Source of the DNA: Sinomonas sp. R1AF57
GTDB taxonomy: Bacteria > Actinomycetota > Actinomycetes > Actinomycetales > Micrococcaceae
NCBI RefSeq assembly: GCF_002224485.1
Contig: NZ_CP022463.1
Location: forward strand, 814,782-878,781
Length of the DNA: 64,000 bases
Direction of reading: 5' to 3'
Positions 30,404 to 41,270 of this stretch are shown piece after piece. The stretch's first letter is position 1, and every line of letters begins with the position of its first letter. Both the position numbers and the translations under genes were made by a program. The notes beneath the pieces are model-generated. The model saw only the letters and a program-made list of their open reading frames with translations, had not been told where the DNA came from and did no database searches.

Positions 30404-31942
30404 TCAGTGGACGCTGGGGACGGCGATGGCCTCGCCGTCCGCGTCGTTGAGGGCTCGGGTGCGGTCGGCGATGAACCAGTAGTTCACGGCGGCGATGCCG
30501 GCGCCGAAGAACCAGGCGAACGAGCTCAGCATGGACAGGGCGGGGATGAAGGCGATCGCCAGGGCGACGGCCGCGGCGGGCACGAGGGCGGCGATGGCGC
30601 GGGGGTTGACGCCCTTGGTGTAGTGGTAGTCGGCGGCCGCCGCCTCGGTGTACAGCGCCGGGACATTGACCTTGCCGCGGCGGATGAGCCAGTAGTCCGC
30701 CATGATCACGCCGAACAGCGGGCCCAGGAGCGCGCCGAGGCCGCCGAGGAAGTAGACGATCACGATCGGGTTGTTGTAGAGGTTCCACGGCAGGATCACG
30801 AGGCCGACCACGGCCGAGACCATCGCGGCCCTGCGGAAGTTCAGGCGCCGCGGGAACAGGTTGGTCAGGGCGTAGGTCGGGGCGACGAAGTTGGCCATGA
30901 GGTTCACGGCGATCGTGAGGACGAGGAGCGCGAGGGACGCGGCGGCGAGCAGGAACGTATTCGGGATCGAGGCGACGATGTCCGACGGGCTCGTGATGAT
31001 CTGGCCGTTGATCCTGAACTGGGCCCCGGCGAGGACCACGGTGATCGCGCCGAAGAGGAGCATGTTGACCGGGATGCCCCAGAAGTTGCCCTTGACGATT
31101 GCGGCCCTGGTCTTGGCGGAGCGGGTGAAGTCGCAGAAGTTGAGCACGAACGTGCCGTAGATGGAGACCCAGAGGGCGCCGCCGCCGAGGATGTGCAGCC
31201 ACATGTCCCCGCCGGTGAGGCTCCTGTCGGTGCTCCACGCGATCTGGAAGCCCGCCTGCGCGAACATCCAGACGGCGAGGGCGAGCATGGTGGCCAGGAT
31301 GATGGGCCCGGCGAAGGCCTCGTACTTGCGGATCATCTCCATGCCGTAGGAGACGATGACGACCTGCACGACCCACAGGCCCACGAACGCGATCCAGCCG
31401 AGAGGGGAGAGGCCGAGGAGCTGGCCCTCGTCGAGCGGGGCGAGGCCGGGCGCGACGGCGATCAGCAGCACGCGCAGCACGACCGAGGCCAGGTAGGTTT
31501 GGATGCCGAACCACGCAATGGCGACCGCGCCGCGGACGAGGGCGGCGATCTGCGCGCCGTGGATGCCGAAGGCGATCCGGCTCATGACGGGGAACGGGAC
31601 GCCCGTCTTCTGCCCCATGAAGCCGGAGAGGTTAAGCAGGGCGAACAGGAGGGCCGCGCCGACGCCGAGGGCCGCGAGGACCTGCCAGCCGCCGAGGCCC
31701 AGGGCGAAGAGGCCGATCGCGAACGCGTAGTTGCCGAGGCTGTGCACGTCGTTGGCCCAGAGGGTGAAGATGCTGTAGGCGCTCCAGCTGCGGCCGGCGC
31801 GCTGGGTGGGGGCCAGGTCCTTGTTGTAGAGGCGGGTGCTGAGCCCGGCGGGGACGGCCGACGGCGCGTGGCTGCGGGCGGTGTCCATCGGGGCGGCGGC
31901 GGTGTCCAGCTCGGGGACGACAGTGTCCGGGGTGCTGTTCAT
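30404..31942 (-). CDS. NCS1-family transporter, hydantoin/allantoin type
   Basis: A 512-residue, 12-helix transporter of the nucleobase:cation symporter-1 family. After a 50-residue hydrophilic N-terminus come LYNKDLAPTQRAGRSWSAYS, ANDVHSLGNYAFAIGLF and FPVMSRIAFGIHGAQIAALVR, close to the hydantoin permease Mhp1 pattern. With the racemase downstream it suggests use of hydantoins or allantoin as nitrogen source; no hydantoinase is in the window. Two direct TTGGTATCCCA repeats lie about 85-118 bp upstream. Confidence 0.88.
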   Translation of the reverse strand: MNSTPDTVVPELDTAAAPMDTARSHAPSAVPAGLSTRLYNKDLAPTQRAGRSWSAYSIFTLWANDVHSLGNYAFAIGLFALGLGGWQVLAALGVGAALLFALLNLSGFMGQKTGVPFPVMSRIAFGIHGAQIAALVRGAVAIAWFGIQTYLASVVLRVLLIAVAPGLAPLDEGQLLGLSPLGWIAFVGLWVVQVVIVSYGMEMIRKYEAFAGPIILATMLALAVWMFAQAGFQIAWSTDRSLTGGDMWLHILGGGALWVSIYGTFVLNFCDFTRSAKTRAAIVKGNFWGIPVNMLLFGAITVVLAGAQFRINGQIITSPSDIVASIPNTFLLAAASLALLVLTIAVNLMANFVAPTYALTNLFPRRLNFRRAAMVSAVVGLVILPWNLYNNPIVIVYFLGGLGALLGPLFGVIMADYWLIRRGKVNVPALYTEAAAADYHYTKGVNPRAIAALVPAAAVALAIAFIPALSMLSSFAWFFGAGIAAVNYWFIADRTRALNDADGEAIAVPSVH

Positions 31943-32026
31943 TGGCTGACTCTCTGGGAGGGGGCAAGGAGACTGCGCAACTTTTGGGGGACGAGACGGG
32001 AGCGTGTGTGATCCGCGTCTCTCCTT

Positions 32027-32060
32027 TTGGTATCCCAAATGTACAGCTCTTGGTATCCCA
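32027..32060. promoter_or_regulatory. Paired repeats upstream of the NCS1 transporter
   Basis: TTGGTATCCCA occurs at 32027-32037 and 32050-32060, start-to-start distance 23 bp (about two helical turns). Each is itself a near-dyad (TTGG..CCAA). They lie upstream of the transporter start and look like tandem operator sites for a regulator not encoded in the window. Confidence 0.5.
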
Positions 32061-32129
32061 GCGCAAGGGTGGTCGGAAGGAGTCTGCTGCCGCGGGATCC
32101 CGCCGGATGCCGAACCCGGGGACGAGAGA

Positions 32130-32241
32130 AGCGCCGCACCAGAGCCCGCCGTGGTGCCCGCGAGCGCGGGTGGGCGAATTCTGGTGCGGCGCTGAGGGGG
32201 AGGGTGGTTGTGCGCGGCACTTGGGGGGCGGCGCCGCGCAC
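32130..32241. terminator. Two stem-loops downstream of the rpf-like gene
   Basis: In the 311-bp gap between the NCS1 gene and the Rpf gene, GTGCGCGGC (32210-32218) pairs with 32233-32241, and a longer-range pair joins AGCGCCGCACCAGA (32130-32143) to 32180-32193. The nearer stem is 13 bp past the rpf stop and is the likely terminator for that gene. The rest of this gap holds the transporter's promoter region. Confidence 0.55.
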
Positions 32242-32253
32242 GTCCGCCCGGCC

Positions 32254-33266
<1,013 letters not shown>

Positions 33267-36200
33267 TCAGTCCAGGAGGCTCCGGACGTCGTCGGCGGTC
33301 AGGGTCGAGGCGAACATGGCGTCGTCGTCCATGACGGAGGAGAAGAGGGCGGCCTTCTTCTCCTTGAGCTCCATGACCTTCTCCTCGATCGTGCCCTTGG
33401 CCACGAGCCGGTACGTCATGACACGGCGGGTCTGCCCGATGCGGTGCACGCGGTCCACGGCCTGCGCCTCGGCCGCGGGGTTCCACCATGGGTCCAGCAG
33501 GAAGCAGTAGTCGGCCTCCGTCAGGTTCAGCCCGAAGCCGCCCGCCTTGAGCGAGATGAGGAAGACCGGCGCCTCGCCCTCCTTGAAGCGCGACACGACC
33601 TCCCCGCGGCGGCGTGTCGACCCGTCGAGGTACTCGTAGGCGATGCCCTCGGCCTCGAGCCGGGCAGCGGCCTTCTTGAGGAAGGACGTGAACTGGCTGA
33701 ACACCAGCGCGCGGTGCCCCTCGGCGACAACGTCGTCGAGCTGCTCGAGGAGCGAGTCGAGCTTCGCGGGCGAGACCGCCTCGTGCGCATCGTCGACGAG
33801 GGACGGGTCGAGGGCCATGAGCCGCAGGAGGGTGAGGGAGCGGAAGACGATGAAGCGGTTGCGGTCCAGGTCCTCGACGAGGCCCAGCACCTTCTCCCGC
33901 TCGCGCTGGAGGTACTGCTGGTAGAGCTTGCGGTGCCTGGGGTCGAGGTCCACGTCGAGGCGCTGCTCGAGCTTCTCCGGGAGCTCCTTCGCGACGGCGT
34001 CCTTGGTGCGGCGCAGCATGAGCGGCCGGACGCGGCGCCGGAGCCGGGCGAGCCGGTCCGCGTCGGCGTTCTTCTCGATTGGCTTGGCGAAGTCCTGGCC
34101 GAAGTGGTGGGCCGCCGGGAACAGGCCCGGGGCCACGATCGCGAAGAGGGACCACAGCTCCATGAGGTTGTTCTCGAGCGGCGTGCCCGTGAGGGCGAGC
34201 TTGAACGGCGCCTCGAGGTCCCGGGCGCACTGGTGGGCCTTCGTCGCGCGGTTCTTCAGGAACTGCGCCTCGTCCATCACGAGGCCCGACCAGGCCAGGG
34301 CCGCGTACGCCTCGAAGTCCAGCCGGAACAGGGCGTAGCTCGTCACGACCAGGTCCGCGTCCGCGCACGACTGCGCGAGCGGCACACCGGACTTCCCCTC
34401 GGTGTCGGTCAGTGCGACCGTCCTCAGGCCGGGCGCGAAGCGCGCCGCCTCCGTGGCCCAGTTCGCCACGACCGAGGTAGGCGCCACGACGAGGAACGGC
34501 GGCTTCGGTTCCCCGGCCAGCGCGTGCAGGATGAGCGCGAGCGTCTGGAGGGTCTTGCCCAGGCCCATGTCGTCCGCGAGCACGCCGCCGAGCCCGTGCC
34601 GGTGGAGGAAGGCGAGCCACTGGAACCCGTCGTCCTGATAGGGGCGCAGCTGGGCCTGGAGGTCGGCGGGCACCGGGACCCGGTCGAGCGCATGCGGGTC
34701 GAGGAGGCCGTCGACCGCGGTCCTCCAGCGCGGCGCCTGAACGGTCTCGCCCGCGATCTCGGCGATCTCGTCCCAGAGCCCGGCCTGGTACAGGCTCAGC
34801 CGGGGCGGCTTCTTCGAGGTGCTCTCGGCGCGCCACTCGCGCAGCTCGTGGGATTCGTCGATGAGCTTCTTGAGGCGGCGGATCTCAGGGGTGTCGATGC
34901 GGAACCAGGTCTTGTCCGGCAGCATGACCTTCTCCCGCCCCTTGGCCAAGGCCGTGAAGATGTCCTGGAACGGGATGGAGCGGCCCTCCACGGTGACCAT
35001 GAGCCCGAGGTCGAACCAGTCGCGCTTCTCGCTCTCGACCGTGCTGACCACGAGCTCGGGGGCGCCGTGGAGCTGCCGGTAGTCGGGCCGTGTCCCCTCG
35101 ACGCGGACCTCGATCCCGTCCGCGGCCTCGAGGACGGCAAGGGTGCGCTCCGCGAAGTCCGCGGTGTCGAGGCCCTCGAGCCTGGCCGGGCCGAGCGGCT
35201 TTCCCGCGAGGACGCTGTCGGCGAGGGCCGCCGCAGCAGCGGCCGCTCTGGACTCCTCCTCCGACTCGTCCCGGCGCATGCCGTCGCCAGGGGAGGCCAC
35301 GAGCGGCAGCCGCCGGACGGCGTCGCCCGAACGGTACTCCCAGTGCCAGTCCAGCCGCAGGACGTCGCGCGGTTCGAAGCGGGCGGTGAGCACGAGCGCG
35401 GGCGGCTCGATGGGCGGCAGGCCGAGCGCATCGTCGTCTGCCGTGAGGGTGACCGCGCGGGCGAGGTCCGGGTAGAACTCGGCGACGAACGCCTCCCGGT
35501 CGCCCGCGGGGATCTCGATGCCCTCGGGCGTCTGCAGCAGGGCCCGCTCGCGGTCGCCCAGGCGGGACGCGGCCTGGGCGAGGACGATGCGCTCCTCGGT
35601 CCCGGTGCGCACGACGGCGTAGGCCCCGTGGTCGCCGATCGTTCCCGCCGCGGTGGTCGGCGCCGGGACGCCGCCGATGGCGAGGACGGGCGCGAGGCGG
35701 ATCGCGCCGTCGTCCGCGGGGAGCGCCTCGAGGCTCACCGTGGCGAGCTCACGCGCGACCTCGACCGAGACGCCCTTGCGGGTGCCCACGAGCTCGACGC
35801 CCACGTGGGCCGCCGCATCGAGGAGGGTCCACAGGAGGGGGCTGATGAAGTCGTCGAGGTAGATCCAGGGGTCATTGCCGTTCCAGTACCCCGAGCCCGT
35901 CCCGAGGCGGAGGGCCTGGATCTCGCGGAAGCAGGCGAAGTGGGCCTCGACGTAGTCCCCGTTGTAGTCCTGGCGGCCGAACGTGCTCCACGTGAGGTTT
36001 CCCTTGACCCACTTGCCCGTCTTCGGGCTGCTGGCCACCGGGCGCATCGCGAGCTTGCGGCCCTGGCTGAAGCGGGGCGCATGCGGGCCGCTGAAGCGGC
36101 GGGAGAACGCGGCGTCGAGGTCGCGGAACTCGAACTGGAGGCCCAGGCGCTGCGCCGCCCCTCCGGCCCGGCCGCGCGCGCCGGACGGGGAGATGATCTG

Positions 36201-36620
36201 CCGCAGCTCCGCCTTCCATGCGGGCTCCGCGGCCTCGGCCCGGCCCCGGGCCGCGCCCGCCAGACCGCGGAGGTGGTCCGCGTTCGCGGCCAGCACCGCG
36301 GCGGCCATGTGCTTGCAGTCCGTGCCAACGGGGCAGGTGCACCACCCGCCGTCGTACCTGAACGTGGAACCGGAGGGCTGGAGGTAGACCTTGACCTCGT
36401 ACGGCTCGGGGTCGCTGCCCTGGACCAGGCCGACGAGCTCGAGGGCTCCGGAGTTCCAGTCCAGCTCGAGGACGTGCCCGCCGCGCGTGTAGGCGTTGGC
36501 CTTGGCCATGGCGGTCGGCCCCACCCGGTGCAGCATCGTCACCGCGTCGACCAGCGGCAGGCTGGCGCTCGCCAGGCTGTCGCGGGGTGCGGGGAAGGGG
36601 GTGGGGGCCATGGATTCCAT
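33267..36620 (-). CDS. SNF2-family DEAD/DEAH-type helicase with SWIM zinc finger
   Basis: A large protein of about 1,117 residues. An N-terminal SWIM finger (WCTCPVGTDCKHMAAAVL) is followed by a long middle region and the SNF2 ATPase: Walker A DDMGLGKTLQTLAL, DEAQ box MDEAQFLKN, and helicase motifs V-VI (LISLKAGGFGLNLTEADYCF, VDRVHRIGQT). Such proteins remodel nucleoprotein or assist repair; specific partners are unknown. The start is either ATG at 36620 or at 36611, both after G-rich sites. It is a single leftward gene following ugd by 79 bp. Confidence 0.92.
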   Translation of the reverse strand: MESMAPTPFPAPRDSLASASLPLVDAVTMLHRVGPTAMAKANAYTRGGHVLELDWNSGALELVGLVQGSDPEPYEVKVYLQPSGSTFRYDGGWCTCPVGTDCKHMAAAVLAANADHLRGLAGAARGRAEAAEPAWKAELRQIISPSGARGRAGGAAQRLGLQFEFRDLDAAFSRRFSGPHAPRFSQGRKLAMRPVASSPKTGKWVKGNLTWSTFGRQDYNGDYVEAHFACFREIQALRLGTGSGYWNGNDPWIYLDDFISPLLWTLLDAAAHVGVELVGTRKGVSVEVARELATVSLEALPADDGAIRLAPVLAIGGVPAPTTAAGTIGDHGAYAVVRTGTEERIVLAQAASRLGDRERALLQTPEGIEIPAGDREAFVAEFYPDLARAVTLTADDDALGLPPIEPPALVLTARFEPRDVLRLDWHWEYRSGDAVRRLPLVASPGDGMRRDESEEESRAAAAAAALADSVLAGKPLGPARLEGLDTADFAERTLAVLEAADGIEVRVEGTRPDYRQLHGAPELVVSTVESEKRDWFDLGLMVTVEGRSIPFQDIFTALAKGREKVMLPDKTWFRIDTPEIRRLKKLIDESHELREWRAESTSKKPPRLSLYQAGLWDEIAEIAGETVQAPRWRTAVDGLLDPHALDRVPVPADLQAQLRPYQDDGFQWLAFLHRHGLGGVLADDMGLGKTLQTLALILHALAGEPKPPFLVVAPTSVVANWATEAARFAPGLRTVALTDTEGKSGVPLAQSCADADLVVTSYALFRLDFEAYAALAWSGLVMDEAQFLKNRATKAHQCARDLEAPFKLALTGTPLENNLMELWSLFAIVAPGLFPAAHHFGQDFAKPIEKNADADRLARLRRRVRPLMLRRTKDAVAKELPEKLEQRLDVDLDPRHRKLYQQYLQREREKVLGLVEDLDRNRFIVFRSLTLLRLMALDPSLVDDAHEAVSPAKLDSLLEQLDDVVAEGHRALVFSQFTSFLKKAAARLEAEGIAYEYLDGSTRRRGEVVSRFKEGEAPVFLISLKAGGFGLNLTEADYCFLLDPWWNPAAEAQAVDRVHRIGQTRRVMTYRLVAKGTIEEKVMELKEKKAALFSSVMDDDAMFASTLTADDVRSLLD

Positions 36621-36699
36621 GCTCCCACGCCCCTCCGACGCGTTTCGAACCGGGACCGCGCCCTGTGGACAGATCTTCGCTCTGGGCTGACAGGGCGGG

Positions 36700-38052
36700 T
36701 CAGGCGACCTGGACCCGGGCCGCATCCCCGGTGCCGACGCCGTGGACCGTCCATCCGGCCGCGCGCCACTCCGTCCGGGGCAGGACATTGCGGGCGTCGA
36801 TGATCACGGGACGGCGCACGCGGCCCGCGAGGTCGAGCGGGTCGAGGGCGCGGAACTGGGGCCACTCCGTCAGCAGCAGGACGATCTCCGCGCCCTCCGC
36901 CGCCGCCGCGACGGACGACTCGAACTGCAGCTGCGGGTACCGCATCCACGCGTTGTTGATGGCCTTGGGGTCGGTCACAACCACATGCGCTCCTGCGCCC
37001 GCGAGCCGCACCGCGACGTCGAGGGCGGGGGAGTCGCGGATGTCGTCGGTGTCCGGCTTGAACGCGGCGCCCAGCACCGCGATCCGGCGGCCGGAGACCG
37101 CGCCGCCGCACAGCTCCGCCGCCAGCGCAGCCACCCGGCCGCGCTGGCCCACGTTGATCGAGTCGACCAGGCCCATCCACGCATCCACCGAGTCCACCGC
37201 GAGCTCGCGCGCCTGCGCCCGGAACGAGCGGATGTCCTTGGGCAGGCAGCCGCCGCCGAAGCCGAGTCCGGCGGCGAGGTACCGCTGGCCGATCCGCGGG
37301 TCGAGTCCCATCGCCGCGGAGAGCTGGGTGACGTCCGCGCCGGCGGCGTCGCACAGCTCGGCCATGGCGTTGATGTAGGAGAGCTTCGTGGCGAGGTACG
37401 CGTTGGCGGCGGACTTGATGAGCTCCGCGGTTGCGAAGCTGGTCACGATCCGGGGGACGCCGGCGTGCAGGAGGGGAGCGTAGACCTCGTCGAGCGTGCG
37501 CACGGTGCTGGGTCCTGCGGACCCCGGCCCGGCGGCGTCGTCCGAGTCCTCCACCCCGTACACGAGGCGGTCTGGCACGAGTGAGTCCTTCACCGCGGTG
37601 CCCTGCCGCAGGAATTCCGGGTTCCACGCGAGCGCCAGGTCGGCTCCCGAGAGCCACTCCCGCACCCGGTGCACCGTGCCGACGGGGACGGTGGACTTGC
37701 CCACGACGGCGGAGCCCGCCTTGGCCCGCGCGCCCACCGCCCGCGTCGCGGCCTCGAGATAGCCCAGGTCCGCGACGTCGCTCGTCTTGGACTGTGGGGT
37801 GCCGACGCACAGGAAGTGCACCTCGGCGTCCGCCACCCGGTCCATGTCGGTGGAGAACGTGAGCCGGCCGCTGTCCCGGCCGTCGGCGAGGAGCTCCTCG
37901 AGCCCGGGTTCGAAGAACGGCGCGAAGCCCCTCGAGAGGTGACCGACCTTGTCGGCGTCCGTGTCGATGCCCACCACGTCGTGGCCCATCGACGCCAGGG
38001 TCGCGGCGTGGACCGCGCCGAGGTATCCGCAGCCGATGACGGAGATCTTCAT
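36700..38052 (-). CDS. ugd: UDP-glucose 6-dehydrogenase
   Basis: A 450-residue NAD-dependent enzyme that makes UDP-glucuronate. The N-terminal Rossmann motif is MKISVIGCGYLGAVHAATLA, the catalytic Cys269 lies in GFGGGCLPKDIRSF, and the C-terminal UDP-binding domain has GAAFKPDTDDIRDSPALDV. Length is normal. The mannosyltransferase gene ends 18 bp upstream in the same direction, suggesting joint work on a glucuronate- and mannose-bearing glycolipid or polysaccharide. Confidence 0.94.
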   Translation of the reverse strand: MKISVIGCGYLGAVHAATLASMGHDVVGIDTDADKVGHLSRGFAPFFEPGLEELLADGRDSGRLTFSTDMDRVADAEVHFLCVGTPQSKTSDVADLGYLEAATRAVGARAKAGSAVVGKSTVPVGTVHRVREWLSGADLALAWNPEFLRQGTAVKDSLVPDRLVYGVEDSDDAAGPGSAGPSTVRTLDEVYAPLLHAGVPRIVTSFATAELIKSAANAYLATKLSYINAMAELCDAAGADVTQLSAAMGLDPRIGQRYLAAGLGFGGGCLPKDIRSFRAQARELAVDSVDAWMGLVDSINVGQRGRVAALAAELCGGAVSGRRIAVLGAAFKPDTDDIRDSPALDVAVRLAGAGAHVVVTDPKAINNAWMRYPQLQFESSVAAAAEGAEIVLLLTEWPQFRALDPLDLAGRVRRPVIIDARNVLPRTEWRAAGWTVHGVGTGDAARVQVA

Positions 38053-38070
38053 GGTGTTCCCTTTCGCTGG

Positions 38071-39231
38071 TCAGCCGGCCGCGAGCGACGCCCGCCGGGC
38101 GATCACGGCCTCGTAGTGTCCGATGAGCTGCTCGGAGATGGCGCGCCAGGACCGACCCCGCACGCTCCGCCGCGCGGCGGCGGCGAAGGCGGCGCGCTTG
38201 GCATCGTCCCCGAGAAGGTCGAGGGCGTACGAGCGCAGCTCGTCGAGGCGTCCCGGCGTGTACAGCCAGCCGGTCTTCGAGTTGTCCACGAGGTCGAGGG
38301 GCCCTCCCCGTCCCGTGGCGACGACCGGGACCCCCGAGGCCATGGCCTCCTGGATGGTCTGGCAGAAGGTCTCGAACTCGCCCGGGTGGACGAAGAGGTC
38401 GAAGCTGGCCACGATCCTGGCCAAGTCTTCCCCGCCCTGGAAGCCGGCGAAGTGGGCGGACGGCAGCTGGGCCTCGAGCTGGGTGCGCAGCGGGCCGTCG
38501 CCGACGACCACCAGCTTCGTTCCGGGGATATCCGCGAGGACGTGGAGGTCCTCCACCTGCTTCTCCGCGGCGAGCCTGCCCACGTACCCGATCACCTTCA
38601 CCGGGCGCCCCTCGCGGGTGCAGCCGGCGACGGAGGCCCGCCACGCGGCGTCGCGCTTCGAGGGGGTGAAGCGCACGGTGTCCACGCCGCGGCGCCACAG
38701 CTCGACGTCGAGCACGCCGCGGCCGCGCAGCTGGTTGAACGCGAAGGTCGACGGCGCGAGCGTGCGGTCCGCGAGGAGGTGGATGGCCTCCACGCGCTGC
38801 CACGCCCAGTTCTCAAGGAACGGCAGGCCGTAGCGCGCCGCGTACCCGGGCACCTCGGTCTGGTAGACGGCGATGGTCGGCAGGCCCAGCTGGTCCGCGG
38901 CGCGGACCGCGCGCCACCCCAGCTCGAACGGGGAGGCGAGGTGGACGACGTCCGGGGCGAAGGCCCTCAGGATGCGCTTGACCTTGGGCACGGCGCCGAA
39001 TGCGACCCGCACGTTTGGATACCCGGCCACGGGAAGGGCCGGCAGGCGGTGCACCTGGGCGCCGGCCACCCGCTCCCGCACCGGGAAGACGGCGCTGGCC
39101 CCCTCACCGGAGGGGGCGATGACGAGCACCTCGTCGCCGCGCTCCTGGAAGTGGTCGAGGATCCGCAGGATGGAGTGCGTGACCCCGTTCATCTGCGGCA
39201 GGAACGACTCGGCAACAATCGCGATCCTCAC
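38071..39231 (-). CDS. GT4-family glycosyltransferase, MgtA/PimB-like mannosyltransferase
   Basis: A 386-residue GT-B enzyme with a GTG start. MRIAIVAESFLPQMNGVTHS and the region ASPFELGWRAVRAADQLGLP resemble the GDP-mannose-dependent alpha-mannosyltransferases that act on glucuronosyl-diacylglycerol (MgtA) or phosphatidylinositol mannosides. The C-terminal donor site has the E-x7-E motif in GEFETFCQTIQEAMASG. Its neighbour ugd supplies UDP-glucuronate, which supports the glycolipid role. Confidence 0.85.
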   Translation of the reverse strand: MRIAIVAESFLPQMNGVTHSILRILDHFQERGDEVLVIAPSGEGASAVFPVRERVAGAQVHRLPALPVAGYPNVRVAFGAVPKVKRILRAFAPDVVHLASPFELGWRAVRAADQLGLPTIAVYQTEVPGYAARYGLPFLENWAWQRVEAIHLLADRTLAPSTFAFNQLRGRGVLDVELWRRGVDTVRFTPSKRDAAWRASVAGCTREGRPVKVIGYVGRLAAEKQVEDLHVLADIPGTKLVVVGDGPLRTQLEAQLPSAHFAGFQGGEDLARIVASFDLFVHPGEFETFCQTIQEAMASGVPVVATGRGGPLDLVDNSKTGWLYTPGRLDELRSYALDLLGDDAKRAAFAAAARRSVRGRSWRAISEQLIGHYEAVIARRASLAAG

Positions 39232-39345
39232 GCCTCAACCATCCTGTGACCATTTGACCGAAGGGCAGAGGAGGCGTGACGCGGCGTGGAAGCCTAAGTG
39301 AACGCGGGGAGGACGGGTGCGCCAGTCGGGGCCCGGCGCGGGAGG

Positions 39346-40545
39346 TCAGTCCTGGGCGTGAGACGGCGCACGCGGGGCTGCGAGCCCGGCGAGCGCTACC
39401 GCGCCTGCGAGGGCAGCGAGGCCCCAGCCGAGGCCCGCTCCCGCGGCGACCGCCCCGACCAGGAGCGGGCCGCCGGCGTCGCCCGCCTCCCGTCCGATCT
39501 CCGCCGAGCCCATCGTGCGGCCCATCCGCTCGGGCGGGGTGGCGTCGGCGAGGTGTGCGAACGCGAGCGGGGTCGCGAGACCGATCCCGGCTCCCACGAG
39601 CAGCGCCGCGGCGTAGACGGCCAGGGCCGCGGCCGCGGTCCCGGCAGTTGCCCCAGCGGCCCCAACGAGAGCCCCGACGACGATGAGCCCGAGGCCGAGG
39701 AGGATGCCGCGCGTGTCGGTGAGGCGGCCGGCGTCCCTCAGCGCGCCGACGCGCGGCTGGACGAGGGACGAGGCGATGGCGAGGACGGTCACGGCCGCGA
39801 TCGCGGCGGCGGTGCTGAGCCCTGACTGGGCTGCGAGGGCGGGCAGGAAGCCCACGGCGGCGCCGAGCGATCCCGTCGCGGCGGCGAGCACGAGGGTGGG
39901 GCCGAGGAACGAGCGGTCGCCGATCTGGCGCGCGAGGTCCGCCACGGTGTAGCGGCGGCGGGGGAGCGGTTCGAGGCGCGGCATCGCCGCCGCGACCCAG
40001 ACCGCGACGCCTGCGGCGACCAGCGAGAGGACGCCGAACAGCAGCGGGAACCCGCCGAGGTAGAGCGCGGCGGCCCCAAGCAGCGGCCCGATCGCGTACC
40101 CGATCCCCTTCCACGAGCCGTAGCGCCCGAAGTACCGCCCGGTGAGCGGGCCTGCCAGCCGTGCGACGCTCGCCGACGACGCGGGCGAGAAGGCCGACGC
40201 CGCCGCGCCCTGCCCGAGCCGGGCCACGGCGAGCGCCCACGGCGCCTGGACGAAGACCCCCACGAGCGAGGCCGCGGCGAACGCCACGAGCCCGCCGACG
40301 ACCACCGGCTTGGGGCCGAGCCTGTCCGCGAGGGAGCCGAAGAGGGGCTTGAGGAAGACCTCCGCCAGGTCGTACAGGGCCAGCAGGACGCCGAGCGCGA
40401 ACAGGTTCAGGCCCAGACCGCCAGGGCCGCTCTCCGCGCCGAGGCCCGCTGCGATGCTGTGGGCGCCGAACGCCGTCGTGAACCCCGCCGCGTAGAGGGG
40501 GACGACGGCCGCGAAGGGCGGGGGTGCTGGAGCGGGCTGGGTCAC
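39346..40545 (-). CDS. MFS transporter
   Basis: A 399-residue, about 12-helix MFS protein starting with GTG. It has FLKPLFGSLADRLGPKPVVVG (the loop 2-3 motif, G-x-L-A-D-R-x-G) and a second RMGRTMGSAEIGREAGD segment. The general build suggests a drug or metabolite efflux carrier of the DHA1 type. It stands alone, with 114 bp to the glycosyltransferase and about 100 bp to the DUF4383 gene. The substrate is unknown. Confidence 0.88.
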   Translation of the reverse strand: MTQPAPAPPPFAAVVPLYAAGFTTAFGAHSIAAGLGAESGPGGLGLNLFALGVLLALYDLAEVFLKPLFGSLADRLGPKPVVVGGLVAFAAASLVGVFVQAPWALAVARLGQGAAASAFSPASSASVARLAGPLTGRYFGRYGSWKGIGYAIGPLLGAAALYLGGFPLLFGVLSLVAAGVAVWVAAAMPRLEPLPRRRYTVADLARQIGDRSFLGPTLVLAAATGSLGAAVGFLPALAAQSGLSTAAAIAAVTVLAIASSLVQPRVGALRDAGRLTDTRGILLGLGLIVVGALVGAAGATAGTAAAALAVYAAALLVGAGIGLATPLAFAHLADATPPERMGRTMGSAEIGREAGDAGGPLLVGAVAAGAGLGWGLAALAGAVALAGLAAPRAPSHAQD

Positions 40546-40648
40546 GGCCCTGATTCTAGGCCGGGCAGCGAGCGGTGCGGGCAGCGAGCGGCGCGGGCCC
40601 CGAGCAGGGCCCGCGCCGCGGTGGCAGGGACTGCAGGACGCGAGGTGC

Positions 40649-41113
40649 CTAGGCCCTCTCCTCCTCGACCGGGCTGCGGGTGAACAGCCAGCTGCACACC
40701 ATCATGGCCAGCCCGAGGACGGCGAACGCCCAGTTGTCGGCCATGTTGGACGCCAGGACGTTGGCGGCGGACGCGGTGCCGACCGCGAACCCGTAGACGC
40801 CCAGCAGGATGTAGACGACGCCGAACCAGAGCAGGAAGCTGCGCGCCCCTGTCCACTTCTGCGCCATGGTCAGGCCGACGGCCCCGATGGCCAGGTGCAC
40901 GATGTTCAGCAGCATGGACACCTGGAACACGCCCAGGAACATGGCGTGGGAGTCGGGCCCGAGGAACCTCAGGTCCCCGTAGCTGCCGGTGATTCCCGGG
41001 ACGAACCCAAGGATGCCGACGAGCATCACGATGATGCCGACGCCGATGGCGACGTTCTGGACGTCCCTGCGCCCGAAGTGGACACCATGTGCGTGCGGCG
41101 CGGCGGTGGTCAT
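40649..41113 (-). CDS. DUF4383 membrane protein
   Basis: A 154-residue protein with four predicted membrane helices, His-rich at its N-terminus (MTTAAPHAHGVHFGRR). The pattern FLGPDSHAMFLGVFQVSMLLNIVHL followed by AIGAVGLTMA (quoted in part) matches DUF4383 proteins, common in actinobacteria and often stress-linked but without assigned function. GGAGGAG lies directly before the ATG. It is divergent from the Old Yellow Enzyme gene. Confidence 0.82.
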   Translation of the reverse strand: MTTAAPHAHGVHFGRRDVQNVAIGVGIIVMLVGILGFVPGITGSYGDLRFLGPDSHAMFLGVFQVSMLLNIVHLAIGAVGLTMAQKWTGARSFLLWFGVVYILLGVYGFAVGTASAANVLASNMADNWAFAVLGLAMMVCSWLFTRSPVEEERA

Positions 41114-41270
41114 GTCTCCTCCGAACCCCAAGCTGCCCGGGGGCTCATGCCCGGCGGGCGTCGGTGGAGTGCCGGTCCGCCGACACCTCAATTCTACGCG
41201 GTGTAGTGAGTCGCGTCACAGCCGGGGGTGTCCGGGAATGCCCCGCACCAGGCCGCCGGTTGGGCCTGTC

